41,927 nt of DNA from Agrococcus sp. HG114 (GCF_024723325.1 NZ_JANQCH010000003.1:1-41927), one strand, 5' to 3'. Positions 18,648 to 26,568 are shown, counted from the first letter of the stretch. Made by a program: numbers and translations. Notes: generated by a model not told the origin, from the letters alone.

Positions 18648-18681
18648 GTTTCCACACCATTATCCACAGGTGTTGTCCACG
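18648..18681. promoter_or_regulatory. DnaA-box trio upstream of dnaA
   Basis: GTTTCCACA (18648-18656), TTATCCACA (18660-18668, a perfect consensus box) and TTGTCCACG (18673-18681) follow each other in the same orientation with 12-13 bp start-to-start spacing. The group begins about 40 bp upstream of the dnaA start codon, so it can affect dnaA transcription. Confidence 0.8.
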
Positions 18682-18813
18682 AGGCGTCCGCTCGCTGCGG
18701 TGCTCCCCGGGCACCTGCCGCGGCGCGGATCACACGAGTCTGCACGCATAGCGCATCCCGTGCAAGTGCCTGCTGCACGACGGCGGCGTGGCGGTGACTT
18801 CGACCCCGCGTCG

Positions 18814-18842
18814 TTGACCGGGCCGGGACTCTCGCGTATGGT
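18814..18842 (+). promoter_or_regulatory. rpmH promoter
   Basis: TTGACC, a 17-base spacer and TATGGT form a good housekeeping-type promoter about 100 bp upstream of rpmH. It would drive the rpmH-rnpA-yidD-yidC-jag-rsmG cluster. Confidence 0.7.
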
Positions 18843-18941
18843 TGTCAGGTTGCCGCACCCGTCTGCGGCGCATCGTCGAGCCTGGCAGCTCGGCCACCTC
18901 GATCTTGCGGCGCGCTCGCGCCGGACCACAGGAGATTCACC

Positions 18942-19079
18942 ATGAGCAAGCGCACGTTCCAGCCGAACAACCGCCGCCGCGCCAAGAAGCACGGCTTCCG
19001 CCTCCGGATGCGCACCCGCGCCGGCCGCGCCATCCTCGCGGCGCGCCGCCGCAAGGGCCGCACCGAGCTCTCGGCGTAG
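18942..19079 (+). CDS. rpmH: 50S ribosomal protein L34
   Basis: The 45-residue product starts [19 protein letters not shown] and has the basic L34 core [19 protein letters not shown], ending ELSA. Length and sequence fit the family throughout. A GGAG ribosome binding site precedes the ATG (CAGGAGATTCACC). It is the first gene right of the origin, in the near-universal rpmH-rnpA order, and is missed by tools with a length cutoff. Confidence 0.97.
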   Translation: MSKRTFQPNNRRRAKKHGFRLRMRTRAGRAILAARRRKGRTELSA

Positions 19080-19089
19080 TCAGCCCGAG

Positions 19090-19416
19090 GTGCTCGCGAA
19101 GGCGAACCGGATCGTGCGCGGCGACGACTTCCGTCGCATCGTTCGCACCGGGCGCCGCGCGGGCGGACCCCTAGCGGTGGTGCACCGTGCGAGACCCGAA
19201 GCGGCAGTCGCCCGCTTCGGGTTCATCGTGTCCAAGCAGGTGGGGAACGCCGTGGTCCGCAACCGCGTGAAGCGGCGGCTGAGCGAGATCGTGCGGGCGG
19301 AGCTCGACCGGATCGAGCCGGCCGACATCGTGATCAGGGCCCTGCCCGCGGCCGCCGATGCCGACTTCGCTACACTGAGGGCCGGCATCGCGCCGCTGCT
19401 GGAGCGACGGTCATGA
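19090..19416 (+). CDS. rnpA: ribonuclease P protein component
   Basis: RnpA supports the RNase P RNA in 5' maturation of tRNA. The 108-residue product has the family pattern RIVRGDDFRRIVRTGRR at the N-terminus, FGFIVSKQVGNAVVRNRVKRRLSEIVR in the centre (the RNR-type motif), and DIVIRALPAA near the end. The start is GTG at 19090, ten bases after the rpmH stop. It overlaps yidD by four bases (ATGA), as is usual in this cluster. Confidence 0.96.
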   Translation: MLAKANRIVRGDDFRRIVRTGRRAGGPLAVVHRARPEAAVARFGFIVSKQVGNAVVRNRVKRRLSEIVRAELDRIEPADIVIRALPAAADADFATLRAGIAPLLERRS

Positions 19417-19715
19417 GCCAGGGCCTCTCGGGGCTGGGGCTGCTGCCCCGCAACGTCTGCGTCGCGATCCTCGTCGCCTACCGAGCGGTGATCTCACCGC
19501 TCTACGGCGACGTGTGCCGGTACTACCCCAGCTGCTCGGCCTACACGCTGCAGGCCATCCAGCAGCACGGGGTGGTCCGCGGCATCTGGTTGGGCGCGAG
19601 GCGCATCCTCCGCTGCCATCCCTGGGCTGCCGGCGGAGTGGACGACATCCCTGAGCCGCGGTCGCGGCTCGCAACGACTCGAGCGGGGTTCGTCCTCGCT
19701 CACAAGGAGCAGTGA
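19413..19715 (+). CDS. yidD: membrane protein insertion efficiency factor YidD
   Basis: The 100-residue protein has the YidD core: an amphipathic helix (VAILVAYRAVISPL), the cysteine-containing YYPSCSAYTLQAIQQHG, and GIWLGARRILRCHPW. The C-terminal 25 residues are family-variable. YidD assists YidC-dependent insertion of inner-membrane proteins. It overlaps rnpA and sits 4 bp before yidC. Confidence 0.95.
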   Translation: MSQGLSGLGLLPRNVCVAILVAYRAVISPLYGDVCRYYPSCSAYTLQAIQQHGVVRGIWLGARRILRCHPWAAGGVDDIPEPRSRLATTRAGFVLAHKEQ

Positions 19716-19719
19716 CAGC

Positions 19720-20685
19720 TTGGACATCTTCGCCCTGCTGATGTGGCCCATCAAGTGGGTCATCGAGGCGATCCTGGTCGGATTCCACTGGATTGTGACG
19801 TCGCTCGGCGGCGACCCGGGCTCGGGCCTCACCTGGGTGCTCTCGATCGTCGGCCTCGTGCTCGTCATCCGGAGCGCCATGATCCCGCTGACGGTGCGCC
19901 AGATCGTGTCGTCGCGGAAGTCGCTCGAGATCCAGCCCGAGATCCAGCGCATCCAGAAGAAGTACAAGGGCAAGAAGGACCAGTTCTCGCGCGAGGCGAT
20001 GCAGCGCGAGACCATGGAGGCCTACCGCAAGGCGGGGACGAACCCGTTCGCGTCGTGCCTCCCCCTGCTCATCCAGATGCCGATCTTCCTCGGCCTCGTG
20101 CAGGTGCTCACCGACGCCAACAACCAGAAGCCGGGCGTCGGTCTCCTCACGAAGGAGCTCGCGACGCTCTTCAGCGAGTCGACGCTCTTCGGCGTCGTGC
20201 CGCTGCACATGACGATGGCGGCCGGCTTCGAGCAGGGCGACGGCCCGGTGATCGCCGTCGCGATCATCCTGACGCTCATCATGACCGCGACGCAGTTCTA
20301 CACGCAGCTGCAGATCATGACGAAGAACCAGACTCCTGCGATGAAGGAGTCCCCGATGTACAAGCAGCAGCGGATCCTGCTGTACATCATCCCGGTCTTC
20401 CTGCTCGTGTCGGCCTGGCTCTTCCCGCTCGGCACGATGTTCTACTGGCTCGTCTCGAACATCTACACGCTCGTGCAGCAGCTCATCATCATCAACAAGC
20501 TCCCGACGCCGGGCTCCGAGGCCGCGCTCGCGCGCGAGGCGCGCATGGCGCGCAAGCGCCAGCGGATGGGCCTGCCTCCCGTCGACGCGGCGGAGGCCGA
20601 GACGGAGGCGGAGATCGAGCTCCGCACGCAGCGGCAGCAGCCGCGGGGCAAGAAGCCCAAGTCGAAGCGAGAGGGTGGCTCATGA
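19720..20685 (+). CDS. yidC: membrane protein insertase YidC
   Basis: The 321-residue product is a short Gram-positive-type YidC/Oxa1 insertase. It begins with a membrane segment (IFALLMWPIKWVIEAIL), then the conserved IRSAMIPLTVRQIVSSRK with the charged cytoplasmic loop, and KAGTNPFASCLPLLIQMPIFLGL. Two or three further membrane spans follow, and a basic C-terminal tail rich in Arg, Gln and Lys. The start is an unusual TTG at 19720, supported by AAGGAG upstream. It overlaps the jag gene by four bases (ATGA). Confidence 0.95.
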   Translation: MDIFALLMWPIKWVIEAILVGFHWIVTSLGGDPGSGLTWVLSIVGLVLVIRSAMIPLTVRQIVSSRKSLEIQPEIQRIQKKYKGKKDQFSREAMQRETMEAYRKAGTNPFASCLPLLIQMPIFLGLVQVLTDANNQKPGVGLLTKELATLFSESTLFGVVPLHMTMAAGFEQGDGPVIAVAIILTLIMTATQFYTQLQIMTKNQTPAMKESPMYKQQRILLYIIPVFLLVSAWLFPLGTMFYWLVSNIYTLVQQLIIINKLPTPGSEAALAREARMARKRQRMGLPPVDAAEAETEAEIELRTQRQQPRGKKPKSKREGGS

Positions 20686-21164
20686 CCGAGCAGCGCAGCG
20701 CGGCCGGACCGGACGAGGCCATCGACGAGGGCGAGATCGCCGCGGACTACATCGAGGGGCTGCTCGACATCGCGGACCTCGACGGGGACCTCGAGATCGA
20801 GCAGACCGAGCAGCGCACGAAGATCATCGTCGGCGAGGCCGGCGACGACTTCGGCCGGCTCGCGGAGCCCGAGGTCGTGGCCGCGCTCCAGGACTTGACG
20901 CGGCTCGTCGTGCAGCAGCGCACCGGCGAGTTCTCGCGCCTGGTGCTCGACGTCGCGGGGTCGCGGGACGCGCGCGCCCAGCAGCTCCAGCGGGTCGTCG
21001 ACACGGCGGCCGCCGAGATCGCCGCCGGCGCGAGCCGGGTGGCGCTCGAGCCGATGTCGTCGTATGAGCGCAAGCTCGTGCACGACCTGGTGCGCGAGCA
21101 CGGGCTCGAGAGCGAGTCCGAGGGCGAGGGGCCGCAGCGGCACATCGTGATCGTGCCCGCGTGA
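20682..21164 (+). CDS. jag: R3H/KH domain RNA-binding protein (Jag/KhpB family)
   Basis: The 160-residue acidic protein lacks the Jag_N domain. It has a KH-like domain (about residues 20-95) and a C-terminal R3H domain (about 100-160) with the RxxxH pattern in SSYERKLVHDLV and the ending RHIVIVPA. KhpB proteins bind RNA and, in firmicutes, affect cell division and envelope synthesis. The start ATG overlaps the yidC stop; the frame is open far upstream, but that extension is a shadow of yidC. It is followed 4 bp later by rsmG. Confidence 0.93.
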   Translation: MTEQRSAAGPDEAIDEGEIAADYIEGLLDIADLDGDLEIEQTEQRTKIIVGEAGDDFGRLAEPEVVAALQDLTRLVVQQRTGEFSRLVLDVAGSRDARAQQLQRVVDTAAAEIAAGASRVALEPMSSYERKLVHDLVREHGLESESEGEGPQRHIVIVPA

Positions 21165-21168
21165 GCCG

Positions 21169-21819
21169 ATGACCGACGCCACTCCCCCGGTGCTGGAGCC
21201 CGAGCCGGCCGCTGCGGTCGCCCTCTTCGGCGACCGGATCGATGTCGCTCGCTCGTTCGCCGCTTCGCTCGCCGCGCGAGGCGAGACGCTCGGGCTGATC
21301 GGACCGCGCGAGCTGCCGCAGCTTTGGAGTCGACACATCCTCAACTCTGCGTTGCTCGCGCCGCTGCTCCGGGGTCGCGTGGGCGACGTCGGGTCCGGCG
21401 CCGGTCTGCCGGGTCTCGTGCTCGCGATCGCCCGTCCCGACGTCGAGCTGACGCTGATCGAGCCGATGGAGCGTCGCACGGATTGGCTGCGCGCTGAGGC
21501 GGAGCGCCTGGAGCTCTCGAACGTACGTGTCGTCCGGGCGCGCGCCGAGGATGTGCCCGGCTCAGGCGACGTGCTCCCCCTCGATCAGGTGACCGCGCGC
21601 GCCGTGTCGGCACTGCGCACGCTGATCCCTCTGACCGCTCCCCTCGCCCGCAGCGGGGGCGAGCTCCTGCTGCTCAAGGGGGCACGTGCCGATGAGGAGA
21701 TCGCGGCAGCGCAGAAGGTGATCCGCAAGCATCGCCTGCACGACGTCGAGGTGCTCGAGCTGGGCGGCGCCCACGGCCTCGACGTCACTCGCGTGGTCCG
21801 AGCCGTCGTCGATCCCTGA
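21169..21819 (+). CDS. rsmG: 16S rRNA (guanine-527-N7)-methyltransferase
   Basis: RsmG (GidB) transfers a methyl group from S-adenosylmethionine to G527 of 16S rRNA. The 216-residue product has LWSRHILNSALLAPL, the SAM-binding loop DVGSGAGLPGLVLAIA (about residues 72-87), IEPMERRTDWLR and the RAVSALRTLIPL segment. Length is normal. It ends the rpmH-to-rsmG cluster; parA follows only after the 1.47-kb parS region. Confidence 0.96.
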   Translation: MTDATPPVLEPEPAAAVALFGDRIDVARSFAASLAARGETLGLIGPRELPQLWSRHILNSALLAPLLRGRVGDVGSGAGLPGLVLAIARPDVELTLIEPMERRTDWLRAEAERLELSNVRVVRARAEDVPGSGDVLPLDQVTARAVSALRTLIPLTAPLARSGGELLLLKGARADEEIAAAQKVIRKHRLHDVEVLELGGAHGLDVTRVVRAVVDP

Positions 21820-21969
21820 TCCGATCCCGCGGCGGCATCGCGAGGCTCTGGTGCTGTTGCCGCCGGCCGTGTCGCCGCCGCGCCGCTGCAGCCCGGGCTC
21901 GCGGCAGTGATGCGCCGCCCTGGGCGTCAGGTCGTCCGTCGGCTGCCGACCGCTCAGCTCGTTGCGGAG

Positions 21970-21985
21970 TGTTCCACGTGGAACA
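21970..21985. promoter_or_regulatory. parS site 1
   Basis: TGTTCCACGTGGAACA is a perfect palindrome that differs from the consensus TGTTTCACGTGAAACA by one symmetric pair. Flanking G and C extend it to 18 bp. Confidence 0.9.
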
Positions 21986-22275
21986 CCGCACGTCGACGCG
22001 CTGTCGCTGAGCGCGACGGCTGGATCCTGCATCCATGAGCCTCGTACAGCTGAGGGCGCGTCCCAAGGCATGCGGCACTCGGTGCAGCGATGCTCGTCCA
22101 TCGCGCCGGAAGCCGTGCTACGGGATCGTCGCGCGGTGCGGACACGCGACCGGAGTGCTATGGGTCGGCGGCACGCCAGAGCGCGTTCGGACAGGGGCAC
22201 CTGGAGCGGGCGCTCCGCTGGCGCTGGTTGGGCGCCAGCAACCGGAATCGAATGCGCTTCGCGCTGCCCCTGCGC

Positions 22276-22291
22276 TGTTTCACGTGGAACG
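22276..22291. promoter_or_regulatory. parS site 2
   Basis: TGTTTCACGTGGAACG differs from the parS consensus at two positions in the right arm. It is 306 bp from site 1. Confidence 0.8.
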
Positions 22292-22570
22292 TGCATCGGT
22301 GCACGACCTGCAGGGGTGCACAGGCCAGCGTCGCCTCGGGGCGGCTGCGGACGGGGCGACAGCCTCCCGCCGCCCACGCGGCGCTCATGGCCCGGGCACA
22401 GTGCGGAAAGTCAGCGGCAGCTGCGCGGTCTGCGTCGATATGACCTGCGGGCTCGGCGATCGCAAGCGGCACGGCCGCGTGGCGGAGTCGCTCAGGACGC
22501 GTTTCGGAGCGCGCTGGAATCGGTCGTTCCGCGGACGTCTCCCACCCCATTGGTGCGCGTGATGGCGGTA

Positions 22571-22586
22571 TGTTCCACGTGAAACA
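22571..22586. promoter_or_regulatory. parS site 3
   Basis: TGTTCCACGTGAAACA differs from the parS consensus at one position. It is 295 bp from site 2. Confidence 0.92.
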
Positions 22587-22747
22587 TCGCGAGAGTCGTC
22601 CGCCCAGCCCCCTGACGTGGACCGCGGTGTTGCCTCGATGTCACGAACCCCGTAGTGACGCGAGCAGACGGCGGACGGGACTCGTCGCACAAGGACCAGG
22701 CCCGCCTGCGACCGCCCACCCGCACCTATGGACCGGCGCTGCACGAG

Positions 22748-22763
22748 TGATTCACGTGGAACA
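22748..22763. promoter_or_regulatory. parS site 4 (degenerate)
   Basis: TGATTCACGTGGAACA keeps the CACGTG centre but has two changes from the consensus. It is the weakest of the six. Confidence 0.7.
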
Positions 22764-22915
22764 CGGGGTGCCCCGGCGTCCGCAGCGCAACCAGCATGTC
22801 GGTCACTCAAGGTCCGATTGCCGGCTGACGCAAGGCATCGGAGAGTGTCCGGCATGACCGCGCAGCGCGACGCGCACGAGCGCAGCAAGCTCATGGCGGA
22901 ATGGCCGCCGACCGA

Positions 22916-22931
22916 TGTTTCACGTGGAACA
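22916..22931. promoter_or_regulatory. parS site 5
   Basis: TGTTTCACGTGGAACA has a single change from the consensus. Flanking CCGA/TCGG extend the inverted repeat to 24 bp with one mismatched pair. Confidence 0.93.
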
Positions 22932-22967
22932 TCGGCGCGCCCCCGGTCGTGACGCGATCCACGGGCC

Positions 22968-23151
22968 TGTGGAGAACTGTGGAGACCTCCGTGCGTGGCC
23001 GGAGCAAGTCCGGCATGAATGTGTCTATAACAGAGTCCAGATTCCGCGGAATGACGCGGCTTTTCGCCCCGTCAAGCGTTCCCATCGATCGGCTCGATTG
23101 CCGCAAGCGGAATGGCAAGGTCGCGAACCGCCTGTGGAGAACTGTGGATAA
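22968..23151. promoter_or_regulatory. paired DnaA-box-like sites near parA
   Basis: The block CCTGTGGAGAACTGTGGA occurs twice, at 22966-22983 and 23131-23148, 165 bp apart. Each block holds two box-like 9-mers exactly 10 bp apart: TGTGGAGAA (22968) with TGTGGAGAC (22978), and TGTGGAGAA (23133) with TGTGGATAA (23143). The last is a perfect DnaA box. Confidence 0.65.
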
Positions 23152-23188
23152 CACGCACCGTGCAGGCAAGCTCGCCCATGTGTTCGCT

Positions 23189-23217
23189 TTGCGAAATGAC
23201 GCTTCAGGCGCGACACT
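23189..23217 (+). promoter_or_regulatory. possible parA promoter
   Basis: TTGCGA, a 17-base spacer and GACACT lie about 75 bp upstream of the parA start. parS site 6 lies between this promoter and the gene, so ParB bound there could repress parAB. The hexamers are weak matches. Confidence 0.35.
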
Positions 23218-23259
23218 GGAAGTTCGCATCACAACACACTCCGTGGCGCCACGGCGTGA

Positions 23260-23275
23260 TGTTCCACGTGAAACA
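23260..23275. promoter_or_regulatory. parS site 6, in the parA leader
   Basis: TGTTCCACGTGAAACA, identical to site 3, ends 17 bp before the parA start codon and 5 bp before its AGGAAGG ribosome binding site. Confidence 0.92.
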
Positions 23276-23292
23276 TCGACAGGAAGGCACGC

Positions 23293-24177
23293 GTGACAAC
23301 GGGAAAGTTCGACACGACGCCGATCGCCCGGGAGCTCGCCGCGATGGCCCGCCGACGCCAGGCCCTCTCGTCGCTCGAGCTCCCGCTCCCCGCACGCACG
23401 CGCATCTTCACCGTGGTCAACCAGAAGGGCGGCGTGGGCAAGACGACGTCGGCCGTGAACCTCGCTGCCTCGCTCGCGGTCGCCGGCGCTCGCGTGCTGG
23501 TCATCGACCTGGATCCGCAGGGCAACGCGTCGACGGCGCTCGGGATCGACCACCACGCCGACGTGCTGAGCACCTATGACGTGCTGATCGACGGCGAACC
23601 GCTGTCGTCGGCCGTCGCGACGAGTCCGCAGAGCGAGCGGCTCGATGTCGTGCCATCCACGATCCACCTCGCGGGCGCCGACCTCGAGCTCGCTGGGATG
23701 GAGCGGCGCGAGCACCGGTTGCGCGAGGCGCTGGATGCGTACCTCTCTCAGCACGCGCAGCCGCCGCACTACGTCTTCATCGACTGCCCGCCCTCGCTCG
23801 GCCTGCTGACGATCAACGCCTTCACCGCCGCGTCGGAGGTGCTCCTGCCGATCCAATGCGAGTACTACGCCCTCGAGGGCGTCTCGCAGCTGCTCGACAC
23901 CATCAACCGGATCAAGGCGCACCTGAACCCCAAGCTCGAGCTCTCGACGGTGCTGCTCACGATGTTCGACGGGCGGACGCTCCTCTCGCGCCAGGTGGTC
24001 GACGAGGTGCGCTCGCACTTCGCCGACCAGACGCTCGAGGCGGTGATCCCGCGCTCGGTGCGCGTCTCGGAGGCGCCCGGCTACGGGCAGACCGTCATCG
24101 CCTACGACCCCAACTCACCAGGCGCGCTGTCCTATCGCGAGGCGGCCGCCGAGATCGCGCGCAGAGGAGCCGCATGA
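23293..24177 (+). CDS. parA: chromosome partitioning ATPase ParA
   Basis: ParA is the Walker-type ATPase that moves ParB-parS complexes along the nucleoid. The 294-residue product has a 35-residue N-terminal extension with basic character, the deviant Walker A KGGVGKTTSAVNL (about residues 44-56), the DLDPQGNASTALG switch, and IDCPPSLGLLTINAF. A GTG start at 23293 is supported by AGGAAGG. It overlaps parB by four bases (ATGA). It is preceded by a parS site in its leader, consistent with autoregulation by ParB. Confidence 0.96.
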   Translation: MTTGKFDTTPIARELAAMARRRQALSSLELPLPARTRIFTVVNQKGGVGKTTSAVNLAASLAVAGARVLVIDLDPQGNASTALGIDHHADVLSTYDVLIDGEPLSSAVATSPQSERLDVVPSTIHLAGADLELAGMERREHRLREALDAYLSQHAQPPHYVFIDCPPSLGLLTINAFTAASEVLLPIQCEYYALEGVSQLLDTINRIKAHLNPKLELSTVLLTMFDGRTLLSRQVVDEVRSHFADQTLEAVIPRSVRVSEAPGYGQTVIAYDPNSPGALSYREAAAEIARRGAA

Positions 24178-25226
24178 GCAAGAAGGCAGGACTCGGCCGG
24201 GGCATCGGCGCGCTCATCCCCAGCGGCCCGACTCCGGAGGCGATCACGAAGACCGACGTCGTCGCCCCATCGGGTGAGCCGTCGGTGCAGCCACGGCGCA
24301 CGAGGCGTCCCTCGAAGCCGGGCGCACGCCCCGTGGACGTGTTCTTCGCGCCCGAGGAGGAGCAGGACCAGGAGCGGGAGCTGCGGGAGATCCCGGGAGC
24401 GAGCCTGCGCGCGATCGCGCCCACCGACATCCGCCCCAATGCGAGCCAGCCGCGCACCGTGTTCGACGAGGACGACCTCGCCGAGCTCGAGCACTCGATC
24501 CGAGAGTTCGGCGTGCTGCAGCCCATCGTCGTGCGACCGGTCGCGGCGGGGGAGGACGGGACGCACTACGAGCTGATCATGGGCGAGCGGCGCTGGCGCG
24601 CGAGCCAGCGGGCCGGCCTCGAGACGATCCCTGCGGTCGTCAAGGAGACCCCGGACGACGCGATGCTGCGCGACGCCCTGCTCGAGAACCTGCACCGGGC
24701 GGAGCTGAACCCGCTCGAGGAGGCGTCGGCCTACCAGCAGCTGATGGAGGACTTCGCCATCACGCAGGAGGAGCTTTCCAAGCGCATCGGCCGCAGCCGG
24801 CCGCAGATCTCGAACACCATCCGGCTCCTGCGCCTGCCTCCGACGATCCAGAGCCGCGTCGCGAGCGGTGTGCTCTCCGCGGGCCACGCCCGCGCGATCC
24901 TGTCCGTGCCCACGACCGAGGCGATGGAGCAGCTCGCGGCGAAGATCATCAATGAGGATCTGTCAGTTCGTGCCGCGGAGGCCGCGGCAGGACTCGTGCA
25001 GACGCGCAGCCCCCGGCGCACGCCCACGAAGGGCGCCGTGCAGCACGGCCTCGACGAGGTCGCCGGGCGACTCGAGGACCGCCTCGACACGCGCGTGCGC
25101 ATCTCCCTCGGGCGGTCGAAGGGCCAGCTCACGATCGACTTCGCGACGGTCGCCGACCTCAACCGCATCCTCGCCGAGCTGGGGGAGCAGGGCTTCAGCG
25201 GCGGGGGCACCGCGACCGAGGCCTGA
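24174..25226 (+). CDS. parB: chromosome partitioning protein ParB
   Basis: ParB binds parS and spreads as a CTP-dependent clamp. The 350-residue product starts KKAGLGRGIGALIP, then a variable acidic/basic linker, the N-terminal CTPase domain with QPRTVFDEDDLAELEHSI and GERRWRASQRAG, ENLHRAELNPLEEA, a helix-turn-helix (TQEELSKRIGRSRPQISN) and a C-terminal dimerisation region. The ATG overlaps the parA stop; the open frame further upstream is a shadow of parA. A strong bidirectional terminator follows within 10 bp. Confidence 0.96.
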   Translation: MSKKAGLGRGIGALIPSGPTPEAITKTDVVAPSGEPSVQPRRTRRPSKPGARPVDVFFAPEEEQDQERELREIPGASLRAIAPTDIRPNASQPRTVFDEDDLAELEHSIREFGVLQPIVVRPVAAGEDGTHYELIMGERRWRASQRAGLETIPAVVKETPDDAMLRDALLENLHRAELNPLEEASAYQQLMEDFAITQEELSKRIGRSRPQISNTIRLLRLPPTIQSRVASGVLSAGHARAILSVPTTEAMEQLAAKIINEDLSVRAAEAAAGLVQTRSPRRTPTKGAVQHGLDEVAGRLEDRLDTRVRISLGRSKGQLTIDFATVADLNRILAELGEQGFSGGGTATEA

Positions 25227-25231
25227 CCCCC

Positions 25232-25280
25232 GCGACGACGAGGGCCCCGTGGATGCGTTCCACGGGGCCCTCGTCGTCGC
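25232..25280. terminator. bidirectional terminator between parB and trxA
   Basis: A perfect 21-bp inverted repeat (25232-25252 with 25260-25280) and a 7-base loop fill nearly the whole gap between the convergent parB and trxA genes. It can stop transcription from both sides. Confidence 0.92.
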
Positions 25281-25285
25281 TCCGA

Positions 25286-25597
25286 TCAGAGGAAGGAGGC
25301 GAGCTCCTGCTCGATCGCCGGCTTCGGCCGGGCCCCGATGAGCTCCTTGACGACCTCGCCGTCCTTGAAGAGCTTCATGGCGGGGATCGACGTGATGTTG
25401 TAGCGCATCGCCAGGTCGGGCTCCTGGTCGACGTTCACCTTCACGACGTCGAGCTTCTCCGTCTCGCCGTCGATCTGCTCGAGGATGGGGCTCACGGCGC
25501 GGCACGGGCCGCACCAGGCCGCCCAGAAGTCGACGAGGACGGGCTTGCCGGCCTTCAGGACGTCCTGCTCGAACGATGCGGTGGTGACTTCCTTCAC
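25286..25597 (-). CDS. trxA: thioredoxin
   Basis: The 103-residue product is a standard thioredoxin with the redox site WCGPC (about residues 28-32) in VDFWAAWCGPCRAVSP, the cis-proline loop ITSIPAMKLF and the ending LASFL. It reduces protein disulfides and is itself reduced by the neighbouring TrxB. The start is GTG at 25597, overlapping the trxB stop by four bases (GTGA), so the two are translationally coupled. Confidence 0.97.
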   Translation of the reverse strand: MKEVTTASFEQDVLKAGKPVLVDFWAAWCGPCRAVSPILEQIDGETEKLDVVKVNVDQEPDLAMRYNITSIPAMKLFKDGEVVKELIGARPKPAIEQELASFL

Positions 25598-26568
25598 AGT
25601 GCTGCCTCCTCAGGGCTCGCGACGAGTGCCGGCACGGCGTGCGCGGCCAGGTAGTGCTGGGCGTCGAGCGCGGCGACCGTGCCCGACGCGGCGGCCGTGA
25701 CGGCCTGGCGGTAGGTGGGGTCGAGGACGTCGCCCGCCGCGAAGACGCCGGCCACGGAGGTGCGCGACGAACGGCCCTCGACGGCGATTGTGCCCTCGTC
25801 GGTGAGGTCGAGCTTGCCGTGCACCAGGTGGGTGCGGGGATCGGAGCCGATCGCGACGAACACGCCGTCGATCGGCATGCTCCACGTCTCGCCCGAGGTG
25901 GTGTCGCGCAACCTGACGGCGCCGACCTGCTCGGTGCCGTTGACCTCGGTGCCGGTGATCTCCTCGATGACGGCGTTCGTCAGGAACTCGATCTTCTCGT
26001 CGGCGCGCGCGCGGTCGAGCATGACCTGGCTCGCGCGGAACGACTCGGAGCGGTGCACGATCGTGACCTTGTCGGCGAACTTGGTGAGGAACGTCGCCTC
26101 CTCCATCGCGGAGTCGCCGCCGCCCACGACGATCAGCTGCTTCTGCTTGAAGAAGAACCCGTCGCACGTCGCGCACCACGAGACGCCGTGGCCCGAGAGG
26201 CGCTCCTCGCCCGCGATGCCGAGCTTGCGGTAGGCGGAGCCGGTCGCGTAGATGACGGTGCGCGCCTCGAGCACCTCGTCGCCCACGTGCACGCGCTTGA
26301 CGTCGCCGTCGAGCTCGAGCTCCGTCGCGTCCTGCATGCGCACATCGGCGCCGAAGCGCTCGGCCTGCTGCTGCATCGCGAACATGAGCTCGGGGCCCTG
26401 GACGCCGTTCGGGAAGCCGGGGAAGTTCTCGACATCCGTCGTCGTCATCAGGTCGCCGCCCATCTCGACGCTCGAAGCGAGCACGACCGGCTTCAGGTTG
26501 GCGCGCGCTGCGTAGATCGCGGCGGTGAACCCGGCCGGGCCGGAGCCGATGATGATGACGTCGTGCAC
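25594..26568 (-). CDS. trxB: thioredoxin-disulfide reductase
   Basis: TrxB passes electrons from NADPH through FAD to thioredoxin. The 324-residue product has the FAD loop IIGSGPAGFTAAIYAARA, the redox pair CATC in SWCATCDGFFF (about residues 133-136), the NADPH loop VVGGGDSAMEEA and the C-terminal AGDVLDPTYRQAVTAAASG. The start is GTG with an AGGAGA ribosome binding site. It forms an operon with trxA. The trxB-trxA pair next to parAB and murJ is conserved in actinobacteria. Confidence 0.97.
   Translation of the reverse strand: MHDVIIIGSGPAGFTAAIYAARANLKPVVLASSVEMGGDLMTTTDVENFPGFPNGVQGPELMFAMQQQAERFGADVRMQDATELELDGDVKRVHVGDEVLEARTVIYATGSAYRKLGIAGEERLSGHGVSWCATCDGFFFKQKQLIVVGGGDSAMEEATFLTKFADKVTIVHRSESFRASQVMLDRARADEKIEFLTNAVIEEITGTEVNGTEQVGAVRLRDTTSGETWSMPIDGVFVAIGSDPRTHLVHGKLDLTDEGTIAVEGRSSRTSVAGVFAAGDVLDPTYRQAVTAAASGTVAALDAQHYLAAHAVPALVASPEEAAL

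Larger units (their letters stand above)
18608..18941. other. divergent dnaA/rpmH intergenic region
   Basis: The 334-bp gap between divergent dnaA and rpmH carries three DnaA-box-like sites next to dnaA and a good promoter facing rpmH. No gene is supported. It may be a second part of a bipartite origin or serve DnaA autoregulation. Confidence 0.7.
21820..23292. other. gene-free 1.47-kb parS region (centromere)
   Basis: Between rsmG and parA no open frame shows a recognisable protein, a plausible ribosome binding site or consistent codon use. Instead the stretch carries six 16-bp parS-like palindromes (listed separately), two paired DnaA-box-like sites near 22.97 and 23.14 kb, and a candidate parA promoter. 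Composition is less GC-rich than the flanking genes, mostly between 22.98 and 23.24 kb. This fits a centromere-like loading zone for ParB. Confidence 0.85.

Noticed and set aside
21962-22894. Several open frames of 100-270 codons between rsmG and parA
   Set aside because: They run through parS palindromes, overlap one another on both strands, lack ribosome binding sites and resemble no protein family.
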